A stretch of 64,000 nt of DNA from G965250275 sp965250275 (lineage in GTDB: Bacteria; Pseudomonadota; Alphaproteobacteria; Rhodobacterales; Rhodobacteraceae), in contig OZ252297.1 in the NCBI GenBank assembly GCA_965250275.1, forward strand, positions 2,790,001 through 2,854,000, read 5' to 3'. Positions 45,022-52,637 of this stretch are shown piece after piece. The position numbers and the translations under genes were made by a program. The notes below the pieces were generated by a model. It was not told the origin of the DNA. It saw only the letters and a list, made by a program, of their open reading frames with translations, and did no database searches. Position 1 is the stretch's first letter; each line of letters begins with the position of its first letter.

Positions 45022-45520
45022 CTGCGGCGACCTTGACGCTGATCATCCGGTCGGGGCTGGCGGGCGGCTCACCACGCACGATCGCATCGACATGTTCCAT
45101 GCCATCAATGACCCGGCCATAGACGGTGTACTGCCCGTTCAGGAAGTGGTTGTCCTTGAAGTTGATGAAGAACTGGCTGTTTGCACTGTTCGGATTCTGG
45201 CTGCGGGCCGCGCCCAGCGTGCCGCGGTCATGTGGCAGCTTCGAGAACTCTGCCGGAAGGTCCGGATGCTCCGACCCACCGGTACCGGCGCGCCCGAGAT
45301 TGAAGTCCGCTTCCATATTGCCATGTGCCACGTCACCGGTCTGCGCCATGAACCCGTCGATCACACGGTGAAAGCAGACGTTGTCGTAAGCACCGGCGCG
45401 CGCCAGCTCTTTCATGCGTTCAGAGTGTTGCGGGGCCACGTCGGGCAGAAGTTCGATTGTCACGGTGCCGTCTTTCAGCTCCACGAGGATCGTGTTTTCG
45501 GGGTCTTTGATTTCGGCCAT
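45014..45520 (-). CDS. Cytoplasmic cyclophilin-type peptidyl-prolyl isomerase
   Basis: 168 residues from ATG 45520 (MAEIKDPENTILVEL). The frame is open 80 codons further up, but that part overlaps the pgk region and lacks cyclophilin character. No signal peptide. VCFHRVIDGFMAQTGDVAHG and NSANSQFFINFKD hold the active-site Arg and Phe. First of two tandem cyclophilins. Divergent from pgk with about 130 bases between. An AGGAGCC ribosome-binding site precedes it on the minus strand. Confidence 0.93.
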   Translation of the reverse strand: MAEIKDPENTILVELKDGTVTIELLPDVAPQHSERMKELARAGAYDNVCFHRVIDGFMAQTGDVAHGNMEADFNLGRAGTGGSEHPDLPAEFSKLPHDRGTLGAARSQNPNSANSQFFINFKDNHFLNGQYTVYGRVIDGMEHVDAIVRGEPPASPDRMISVKVAADA

Positions 45521-45650
45521 CGCGGGCTCCTTTGCGTAACAGATTGCCCCGTTACCTAAGGCCCGCCCGAAAGAATGCCAAGTCGCGCATTGACCTGAGC
45601 CGAAAATGCGGGGAAAGAGCCGGCGGAATATGCAATTCAGGGGGCGCAAG

Positions 45651-46853
45651 ATGAGCTGGAACACGCTGGACGATGTCACGCTTGCGGGCAAACGGGTTCT
45701 GGTGCGTGTGGACCTGAATGTCCCGATGTCGGACGGGCGGATCACCGACGACACGCGCATTCAGCGCATTGTCCCGACCTTGCGCACTATTCTGGACCAA
45801 GGCGGGCAACCCATTCTGCTATCCCATTTCGGACGACCCAAAGGGACCGTTGTGCCGGAGATGTCGTTGCGCGCGTTGGTGCCAGCTTTGTCCGACGCAG
45901 TTGGCGCGGATGTCGTGTTTTGCGCCGATTGCCGCGGGCCCGCCGCCCGTGCAGCGGTGACCGCCCTGCCCGACGGTGTGGTATTGTTGCTCGAGAACAC
46001 CCGGTTCTATGCCGGTGAAGAGGCCAACGATCCCGCGCTTGCGGCAGAAATGGCCGCACTCGGGGACATCTATTGCAACGACGCCTTTTCCTGTGCGCAT
46101 CGCGCGCATGCCTCCACCGAGGGTATTGCCCATCTGCTGCCCAACTGCGCCGGGCGCCTTATGCAAGCCGAGTTAACCGCGCTGGAAGCCGCCCTTGGAT
46201 CACCTGAACGTCCGGTCGTGGCCGTCGTGGGGGGTGCCAAGGTTTCGACCAAGCTCGACCTGTTGGGAAATCTCTCGGAGAAGACCGACCACCTGATCAT
46301 CGGCGGTGGCATGGCAAACACGTTCCTGGCCGCGCAGGGTCTCGAAGTGGGGACCTCCTTGTGCGAACACGACATGACGGTTACCGCGGCGGGTATTCTT
46401 GCGCGCGCAAAGGAGACGGGCTGCGATGTGGTTCTGCCCTCGGATGTGGTGGTCGCCCGTGCCTTTGAAGCGCATGCGCCGCATGAAACCGTAGCTGCCA
46501 ACGCCTGCCCGGCAGATGCCATGATCCTCGATGCTGGTCCGGCTTCGGTGGCGCGCATCGAAAACGTGCTGGCCGGGGCCAAAACCCTGATCTGGAACGG
46601 ACCGCTGGGGGCGTTTGAGCTGCCGCCGTTCGACACGGCCACAACCGCTGCGGCCCGGACAGCTGCTGATCTGACGACTGCGGGCGCGCTGACCAGCGTC
46701 GCTGGCGGCGGGGATACGGTCGCCGCACTTAACCTTGCCGGGGCCGCAGAGCAATTCACCTACGTCTCCTCGGCAGGCGGCGCCTTTCTGGAATGGATGG
46801 AGGGCAAGACCCTGCCCGGCGTAGCAGCCTTGATGGATGGATCAACAGCGTAA
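45651..46853 (+). CDS. pgk: Phosphoglycerate kinase
   Basis: Glycolytic and gluconeogenic enzyme interconverting 1,3-bisphosphoglycerate plus ADP and 3-phosphoglycerate plus ATP. 400 residues from ATG 45651 (MSWNTLDDVTLAGKRVLVRVDLN), with AGGGGGCGC before it. Seen: VRVDLNVPM, LLSHFGRPKG, LLLENTRFYAGEE, VVGGAKVSTK and the C-terminal VAGGGDTVAAL nucleotide site. An upstream in-frame ATG at 45606 is less likely. Followed 133 bases later by a class I aldolase gene, so lower-glycolysis genes are neighbours. Confidence 0.97.
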   Translation: MSWNTLDDVTLAGKRVLVRVDLNVPMSDGRITDDTRIQRIVPTLRTILDQGGQPILLSHFGRPKGTVVPEMSLRALVPALSDAVGADVVFCADCRGPAARAAVTALPDGVVLLLENTRFYAGEEANDPALAAEMAALGDIYCNDAFSCAHRAHASTEGIAHLLPNCAGRLMQAELTALEAALGSPERPVVAVVGGAKVSTKLDLLGNLSEKTDHLIIGGGMANTFLAAQGLEVGTSLCEHDMTVTAAGILARAKETGCDVVLPSDVVVARAFEAHAPHETVAANACPADAMILDAGPASVARIENVLAGAKTLIWNGPLGAFELPPFDTATTAAARTAADLTTAGALTSVAGGGDTVAALNLAGAAEQFTYVSSAGGAFLEWMEGKTLPGVAALMDGSTA

Positions 46854-46986
46854 CGACCGAACACCCCACCGGATTCTGAAGCATTGTTGGCGCTAACTCA
46901 TTTGCAACGCGCGCCCCGCTTGCCGTAAGCACGGGGCAACCGGCCGGGCCGGGAGATGACCAGTTTTCTTTTGGATGGAAGATCAA

Positions 46987-47886
46987 ATGCCGAACCAGAA
47001 TCAAGCAGAGCAAGTGCGCGCAGGCCATGGCTTTGTCGCCGCCCTCGATCAAAGTGGCGGGTCCACTCCAAAGGCACTGAAACTCTATGGGGTCGACGAG
47101 GACGCCTATGGGTCCGAAACCGAGATGTTCGATCTGATCCACGACATGCGCGCAAGGATCGTCAATGCACCGGCCTTCACCGGTGACCGGATCGTGGGAG
47201 CCATTCTGTTTGAACGCACCATGGACGGCGAGATCGGGGGGAAGCCCACGGCCGCCTACCTTTGGGAAGATCGCAAGGTGGTGCCCTTTCTGAAGGTCGA
47301 CAAAGGTCTGGCAGACGCTGGCGACGGTGTGAAGCTGATGAAACCGATGCCCGAACTGGACGCCTTGCTGGAGCGGGCGGTCGAAAAAGGCATCTTCGGC
47401 ACCAAAATGCGATCCGTTATTGATGCCGCCTCGCCCACGGGGATAGCAGCCATCGTCGATCAGCAGTTCGAGATCGGCAAACAGATCCTCGCCCATGGTT
47501 TGGTGCCCATCATCGAGCCTGAGGTGACGATATCAATCGCAGACAAGGCCGAGGCAGAAGCCATCCTGCTGCAGGAAATTGCACGTCAATTGGACACCAT
47601 CCCCGAAGGCCAGCAGATCATGCTGAAGCTCACGCTGCCCGAGACCGCCAATCTCTACAAACCTTTGGTCGACCATCCTCGTGTGATGCGCGTCGTTGCT
47701 TTGTCAGGAGGATATAGCCGCGCCGAAGCCAATGATCGCCTGGCCCAGAATGCCGGTGTGATCGCCAGTTTCTCCCGCGCCCTGACCGAAGGCCTGTCCG
47801 CGCAGCAAAGCGATGATGATTTCAACGACACGCTCGCAAGCACGGTGCAAAGCATCTACGACGCGTCGGTGGCCGGGGACGGTTGA
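46987..47886 (+). CDS. Fructose-bisphosphate aldolase, class I
   Basis: Schiff-base aldolase cleaving fructose 1,6-bisphosphate to two triose phosphates. 299 residues from ATG 46987 (MPNQNQAEQV); another ATG lies four codons upstream. Seen: FVAALDQSGGSTPKAL at 16-31 (phosphate-binding), VPIIEPEVTI near 173-182, and the probable Schiff-base Lys214 in IMLKLTLPE. Length and pattern match the bacterial Fda-type enzymes. Lies after pgk on the same strand and likely shares glycolytic regulation. Confidence 0.93.
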   Translation: MPNQNQAEQVRAGHGFVAALDQSGGSTPKALKLYGVDEDAYGSETEMFDLIHDMRARIVNAPAFTGDRIVGAILFERTMDGEIGGKPTAAYLWEDRKVVPFLKVDKGLADAGDGVKLMKPMPELDALLERAVEKGIFGTKMRSVIDAASPTGIAAIVDQQFEIGKQILAHGLVPIIEPEVTISIADKAEAEAILLQEIARQLDTIPEGQQIMLKLTLPETANLYKPLVDHPRVMRVVALSGGYSRAEANDRLAQNAGVIASFSRALTEGLSAQQSDDDFNDTLASTVQSIYDASVAGDG

Positions 47887-48057
47887 CGTCCTCCGACCAA
47901 TCGGTGTATCGGCCAGCCCAAGGGTCAGGGCCCGGCCGTCCGCGCGTTTTCGACGTTGGTGAAACCCTGAGATTGACGTTCCTCACGCCTTTTAGTGGTG
48001 TCCAGGATGGCAATGCGGACCCCATCGCACAGCGACGCCCGCGAAAAGAGGCGCAGA

Positions 48058-48489
48058 ATGGTACATACAAAAGACGATCTGAAAACGCAGGCCAAACGCC
48101 TGCGTTCCCAATTGCAGCGTTTGGGCCTGCAGATGACCCACGGACAATGCCTTGACCTGCTGGCGCGGCAAATGGGGCATCGCGACTGGAACACACTGGC
48201 CGCGCAGTGTGACGTTCCCTCCCCCACCCCGCCTGCGGTGGGCAGCCGGGTCAGGGGCCGCTATCTGGGGCAGCCGTTCTCTGGTGTGGTCAGAGGGTTG
48301 AACGCACTAGTTTCGGAAGGGCACTGGCGGATCACGTTGGCGTTCGATGCGCCTGTGGACGTGGTGCGGTCGGAGCATTTCTCGTCATTGCGTCGCCGTG
48401 TGACCGCGGTTGTGGATGCGCAAGGCACTGCGTTCCGCCACACGTCTGACGGCACGCCGCATCTGGAGCTGTCTGCGGTGGCACAATAG
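48058..48489 (+). CDS. Glyoxalase-related domain protein
   Basis: 143 residues from ATG 48058 (MVHTKDDLKTQAKRL); a longer in-frame start at 47995 is less likely. The first 55 residues match the small glyoxalase-related helical domain found in roseobacters (AKRLRSQLQRLGLQMTHGQC, then MGHRDWNTLAAQ). The second half is a short beta barrel-like segment (GSRVRGRYLGQPFSGVVRG). No metal ligands of true glyoxalases are seen, so the name is by similarity only. Function unknown. A large hairpin follows the stop. Confidence 0.7.
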   Translation: MVHTKDDLKTQAKRLRSQLQRLGLQMTHGQCLDLLARQMGHRDWNTLAAQCDVPSPTPPAVGSRVRGRYLGQPFSGVVRGLNALVSEGHWRITLAFDAPVDVVRSEHFSSLRRRVTAVVDAQGTAFRHTSDGTPHLELSAVAQ

Positions 48490-48494
48490 TGGAG

Positions 48495-48523
48495 TTGGCC
48501 ATCGGATCGGATCCGATGGCCAA
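48495..48523 (+). terminator. Strong hairpin after the glyoxalase-related gene
   Basis: Thirteen-base-pair perfect stem TTGGCCATCGGAT / ATCCGATGGCCAA with a three-base loop, starting six bases after the stop. The following bases are TATCTC rather than a T-run. Likely transcript end or 3-prime stabiliser. Confidence 0.6.
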
Positions 48524-48623
48524 TATCTCAAGTATTTGCTGACAAAGGGGATTCACAACGCGAATCGCCTGTGCCATAGTCCCCGGAGATGCCTGGCAAG
48601 GGCACGCAACGAGGCAGCAGTAC

Positions 48624-48923
48624 GTGACACGATCCACCCGTTCCGGTTTTGGCCCGCTCATCTACTTCGCGGTGGCATTCGCGCTTTGCGTCTATTTCAC
48701 CTTTGCCGCCGTTCAGGGCGACTACGGCCTGTTCCAACGTGTGGTGATCACAGCCGAAGCGGAGATGTTGCAAAAGGATCTGTCCGTTCTGAACGCGCAG
48801 ATCGCCGAGATGGAAAACCTGACACAGCGCCTGTCGGACGACTACCTTGACCTCGATCTGCTGGACCAGCAGGCGCGGTCGGTGCTGGGGCTGATCCGTG
48901 CGGACGAAGTTGTCTTCCGCTGA
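48624..48923 (+). CDS. ftsB: FtsB/DivIC-type septum formation initiator
   Basis: 99-residue bitopic membrane protein of the divisome (FtsQ-FtsL-FtsB link). Starts at GTG 48624 with GAGGCAG before it. Membrane helix at about 11-30 (LIYFAVAFALCVYFTFAA), then a leucine-zipper-like coiled coil (EAEMLQKDLSVLNAQIAEM...) and a conserved end (DLLDQQARSVLGLIRADE). Located just before pdhA, as is common in Rhodobacterales. Spacing of 232 bases to pdhA holds the pdh promoter. Confidence 0.88.
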   Translation: MTRSTRSGFGPLIYFAVAFALCVYFTFAAVQGDYGLFQRVVITAEAEMLQKDLSVLNAQIAEMENLTQRLSDDYLDLDLLDQQARSVLGLIRADEVVFR

Positions 48924-49109
48924 GCACCACGCCTAGTCAAAGCAAAGCCCTACTCCGATTTCCCAAAACCTAATCCTGCAGATACCGTGACGCCGTCCAA
49001 TAGCGGCTGATGTTTCAGGCGACAGTGCAAGGCATCCAAGGTCAAATCGCGCCAAAGAGAACCCCGCGTCAATTTTTCCGGTGACGGGTCCGGCGGATTG
49101 CTTTATGAG

Positions 49110-49129
49110 ATAGTTTAACGCTAAACTAT
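49110..49129 (+). promoter_or_regulatory. Putative operator and promoter element of pdhA
   Basis: ATAGTTTA-ACGC-TAAACTAT, an inverted repeat with eight-base arms, ending 26 bases before the pdhA ATG. A TTGCTT at 49099-49104 followed by TAAACT after 18 bases would put the repeat over the -10. Nearly identical (17 of 18 core bases) to the site before lpd at 30118-30135. Confidence 0.65.
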
Positions 49130-49155
49130 TTCCACCCGAGGGGGAGTGCGCGCAC

Positions 49156-50157
49156 ATGGCGACCCGGAAAACTGCAAAGAAACCAAATGTTTCTGCCGAT
49201 GAGCTGAAATCCTATTACCGCGACATGCTGTTGATCCGCCGATTCGAAGAAAAGGCTGGTCAGCTCTATGGCATGGGTCTGATCGGTGGGTTCTGCCATC
49301 TCTACATCGGACAGGAGGCGGTTGTCGTCGGGTTGGAAGCCGCCGCAGAAGAAGGTGACAAGCGCATCACATCCTACCGGGACCACGGACATATGCTGGC
49401 CTGTGGCATGGACCCGGACGGCGTGATGGCAGAGCTGACAGGGCGCGAGGGGGGATACTCCAAGGGCAAAGGCGGCTCGATGCACATGTTCTCGAAAGAG
49501 AAGAATTTCTACGGCGGTCACGGCATCGTCGGCGCACAGGTTCCCATCGGAGCCGGGCTTGCCATGGCAGACAAATATCTGGGCAATGATCGCGTCACCT
49601 TCACCTATTTTGGCGACGGCGCCGCCAACCAGGGTCAGGTTTATGAGACCTACAACATGGCCGAGCTCTGGATGCTGCCGGTCGTCTTCGTCATTGAGAA
49701 CAACCAGTACGCCATGGGCACCTCGACCAAGCGCTCCACCAAATCGCCCAGCTATTGGGAGCGCGGCGCTTCGTACGGCATTCCCGGCGAAGAAGTGGAC
49801 GGCATGGACGTCCTGGCCGTCAAAGCTGCGGGCGAAAAGGCGGTCGCGCACTGCCGCGACGGCAAAGGCCCCTACATTCTCGAAATCAAGACCTACCGGT
49901 ACAGAGGGCACTCGATGTCGGACCCTGCCAAGTACCGCACCCGCGAAGAAGTGCAGAAAATGCGCGAAGAACGCGATGCGATCGAGCATGTGCGTGAATT
50001 GCTGTTGACCGGCAAGCACGCCACCGAAGACGACCTGAAAGCGATCGACAAGGAGATCAAGGAGGTCGTCAACAAGGCCGCGGACTTCGCCAAGGAAAGC
50101 CCGGAACCCGCGCTCGACGAGCTGTGGACCGACATTTACGCCGACGCGACGGCCTGA
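49156..50157 (+). CDS. pdhA: Pyruvate dehydrogenase E1 component, alpha subunit
   Basis: Thiamine diphosphate-dependent decarboxylating half of the E1 heterotetramer. 333 residues. The TPP-Mg motif is GDGAANQGQVYETYNMA followed by NNQYAMGTS (about 155-195), and YRGHSMSDPAKYR near 250-262 is the regulatory loop region of the family. Starts at ATG 49156 with GAGGGGGAG before it. pdhB begins 13 bases after the stop, so pdhAB are co-transcribed. Confidence 0.97.
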   Translation: MATRKTAKKPNVSADELKSYYRDMLLIRRFEEKAGQLYGMGLIGGFCHLYIGQEAVVVGLEAAAEEGDKRITSYRDHGHMLACGMDPDGVMAELTGREGGYSKGKGGSMHMFSKEKNFYGGHGIVGAQVPIGAGLAMADKYLGNDRVTFTYFGDGAANQGQVYETYNMAELWMLPVVFVIENNQYAMGTSTKRSTKSPSYWERGASYGIPGEEVDGMDVLAVKAAGEKAVAHCRDGKGPYILEIKTYRYRGHSMSDPAKYRTREEVQKMREERDAIEHVRELLLTGKHATEDDLKAIDKEIKEVVNKAADFAKESPEPALDELWTDIYADATA

Positions 50158-50170
50158 GGGGGAAAAGAAG

Positions 50171-51535
50171 ATGGCAACCGAGATTCTGATGCCGGCCCTG
50201 AGCCCGACGATGGAAGAAGGCACACTGGCAAAGTGGCTGGTCAAAGAAGGCGATACTGTCGCCTCTGGCGACATCATGGCCGAAATTGAAACCGACAAGG
50301 CGACGATGGAATTCGAAGCCGTGGACGAAGGGATTGTTGGCAAGATCCTCGTGCCCGAAGGCACCGAAGGGGTCAAAGTCAACACCGCCATCGCCGTGCT
50401 GGTCGAAGAGGGTGAGGACGTGAATGCCGCAGTCAGTGCAGCAGCCCCTGCCGCCGACGCGCCCGCGCCTGAGCCTATGGCACCAACACCAGCTGCGGCA
50501 GCGCCCGCCGCCCCACAGGTCGACCTGACCCCGGACTGGCCCGAAGGCACCACCATGACACAACACACGGTTCGGGAATCCCTGCGGGATGCCATGGCCG
50601 AGGAAATGCGCGCTGACGAAACCGTTTTTCTCATGGGCGAAGAAGTGGGCGAGTACCAGGGGGCCTATAAGGTCAGCCAGGGCTTGCTGGACGAATTCGG
50701 CGCCAAGCGCGTGATCGACACCCCGATCACCGAGCATGGATTTGCCGGGATCGGTGTTGGGGCTGCTTTTGGCGGACTGCGGCCCATTGTCGAGTTCATG
50801 ACATTCAACTTCGCCATGCAGGCGATGGACCAGATCGTCAACTCTGCCGCCAAGACGCTCTATATGTCCGGCGGGCAGATGGGGGCTCCTATGGTGTTCC
50901 GCGGACCAAGCGGCGCCGCTGCCCGTGTCGGGGCCCAGCACAGTCAGGACTACGCCGCCTGGTTCATGCAGGTGCCCGGGCTAAAGGTTGCCATGCCCTA
51001 TTGCGCCTCTGATGCCAAAGGTCTGCTCAAGACGGCGATCCGCGACCCGAACCCCGTGATCTTCCTTGAGAACGAGATCCTTTACGGGCGCAGCTTCGAT
51101 GTCCCCGATATCGATGATTACACCGTGCCGTTCGGCAAGGCCCGGATCTGGCGCGAGGGCTCTGACGTCACCATCGTCTCTTTTGGCATCGGCATGACCT
51201 TTGCGCTCGAAGCCGCAGACAAACTGGCCGAAGAGGGTATCTCTGCCGAAGTGCTGGACCTGCGCACCCTTCGCCCGATGGACACGGCCAGCATCATCAA
51301 GTCGGTGATGAAAACAAACCGGCTGGTGACCGTGGAGGAAGGCTGGCCCCAGGGATCGGTTGGCAACTACATCAGCTCGGTCGTCATGCAGGAGGCTTTT
51401 GACTATCTCGACGCCCCGGTGATCAACTGCACCGGCAAGGACGTCCCGATGCCTTACGCCGCCAATCTTGAGAAACTGGCGCTGATCACCACAGATGAAG
51501 TGATCGCGGCGGTGAAACAGGTAACCTACCGGTAA
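50171..51535 (+). CDS. pdhB: Pyruvate dehydrogenase E1 component, beta subunit with N-terminal lipoyl domain
   Basis: 454 residues, about 130 longer than ordinary E1 beta because it begins with a lipoyl domain (1-80, lipoylated Lys43 in EIETDKATMEFE) and an Ala/Pro linker (about 85-120). The E1 beta body runs from VRESLRDAMAEEMRADE, with EHGFAGIGVGAAFGG and HSQDYAAWF typical. The lipoyl domain is nearly the same as that of pdhC: about 70 of the first 83 residues match. This fused form is known in alphaproteobacteria. The pdhC gene does not follow directly; an antisense gene lies between. Confidence 0.96.
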   Translation: MATEILMPALSPTMEEGTLAKWLVKEGDTVASGDIMAEIETDKATMEFEAVDEGIVGKILVPEGTEGVKVNTAIAVLVEEGEDVNAAVSAAAPAADAPAPEPMAPTPAAAAPAAPQVDLTPDWPEGTTMTQHTVRESLRDAMAEEMRADETVFLMGEEVGEYQGAYKVSQGLLDEFGAKRVIDTPITEHGFAGIGVGAAFGGLRPIVEFMTFNFAMQAMDQIVNSAAKTLYMSGGQMGAPMVFRGPSGAAARVGAQHSQDYAAWFMQVPGLKVAMPYCASDAKGLLKTAIRDPNPVIFLENEILYGRSFDVPDIDDYTVPFGKARIWREGSDVTIVSFGIGMTFALEAADKLAEEGISAEVLDLRTLRPMDTASIIKSVMKTNRLVTVEEGWPQGSVGNYISSVVMQEAFDYLDAPVINCTGKDVPMPYAANLEKLALITTDEVIAAVKQVTYR

Positions 51536-51577
51536 GGGACGATGCGACCCTCGGTCCCCTCCCTCGATTGGCCCAAA

Positions 51578-52558
51578 TCAGGCCGAGAGCTTGGCAATCC
51601 GCGCCAGCATCTCGTCCTGAAGGCCAGAGAGATGCGTTGCGTTGCTCAAATGCGGACGAGCGTTTTTCAGCGCGCGCAGTTCGCTCACCAGTGTAAACTC
51701 CATCACCGGCGCAAAGCGGGCGAAGATCTTTTTCGCCCCCTCTTTTTCAGACGTATTCAGTTTGTAGCTGACCGTAGCGGACTCGATGCCAAGGTTCGGA
51801 ACCTTGATGGTCGAATTTGGATCGTCTTTTGCGGTCATTGGTCGGGCTCTTTGGCCCGACAGTACACGCTTGGCCCGGCGCATAAACTCATAGGCCTGCT
51901 TTTGCAACTTCATGGCATGGCGTATCTCGAGATTGACACCGATGGATTTGCCCCAATCGTTCCACTTGAAGAAGTTGAAACCGGGTGCAATGGCGACAGG
52001 CACCCAAGGCTTGCGAAAAGCGTCCGCAAGAATGGCGCCGTGCAGCGATTCAGCCACCACAAAGCTCGACCCGGCGATGCGCTTGATGACATCTACGGAT
52101 TCGTCCGCGGGCGATACCAAATTCATACCCGCGCGTTTTGCCACACGCTCCCAATTCAGCGGCAGCCTGATCGTGCCGCGATGCGGCACAAAAATCGGGC
52201 CCAAATCCTCGTTCACTGCGGCGGCGTAACGGTCCAGCCGCGGGCACAGCGCCGCAGCGTCGGTCAGCGCCATGCTGTCATCCAACCCAAATTCCTTTGC
52301 CGTCAGCGGCCCGCGCACCCACGAAAAGTCCAGATTATGCGGCATCTCCTTGGGCAGCGTCCCAACGCCGGTGCCGCTGCCCATGACGCGAATGCGCGGA
52401 AACTGCGCAATGTTTTCGCCCCACAGGATGCTGCCGATCCCGAACATCGTGACTTCTGGGTCGATGTCACGAAAGCGCGGGAAAGCATCGTCCCAAAACC
52501 AGGCATTCATATCGTCGCCGAAGTTCCCGTCGTCGATCTTACAGTAAAACAGATCCAA
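51578..52558 (-). CDS. Polysaccharide pyruvyl transferase family protein
   Basis: 326 residues. The front MDLFYCKIDDGNFGDDMNAW has the NFGDDM-type start of the family, MGSGTGVG and FSWVRGPLTAKEFG are core blocks, and VAESLHGAILADAFRKPWVPV (split here across its length) is the donor-site region. Family members add pyruvate from phosphoenolpyruvate to sugars of exopolysaccharide or capsule. It lies antisense between pdhB and pdhC, 42 and 79 bases away, with no other glycan genes nearby. Sugar acceptor unknown. Confidence 0.83.
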   Translation of the reverse strand: MDLFYCKIDDGNFGDDMNAWFWDDAFPRFRDIDPEVTMFGIGSILWGENIAQFPRIRVMGSGTGVGTLPKEMPHNLDFSWVRGPLTAKEFGLDDSMALTDAAALCPRLDRYAAAVNEDLGPIFVPHRGTIRLPLNWERVAKRAGMNLVSPADESVDVIKRIAGSSFVVAESLHGAILADAFRKPWVPVAIAPGFNFFKWNDWGKSIGVNLEIRHAMKLQKQAYEFMRRAKRVLSGQRARPMTAKDDPNSTIKVPNLGIESATVSYKLNTSEKEGAKKIFARFAPVMEFTLVSELRALKNARPHLSNATHLSGLQDEMLARIAKLSA

Positions 52559-52637
52559 GGCTTGTCCTTCCAGTTCGCGGGCCGTCTATCGCTTCCTTTA
52601 CCATCCGTCCACACCAGATCCATGGAGAAAACGCATC

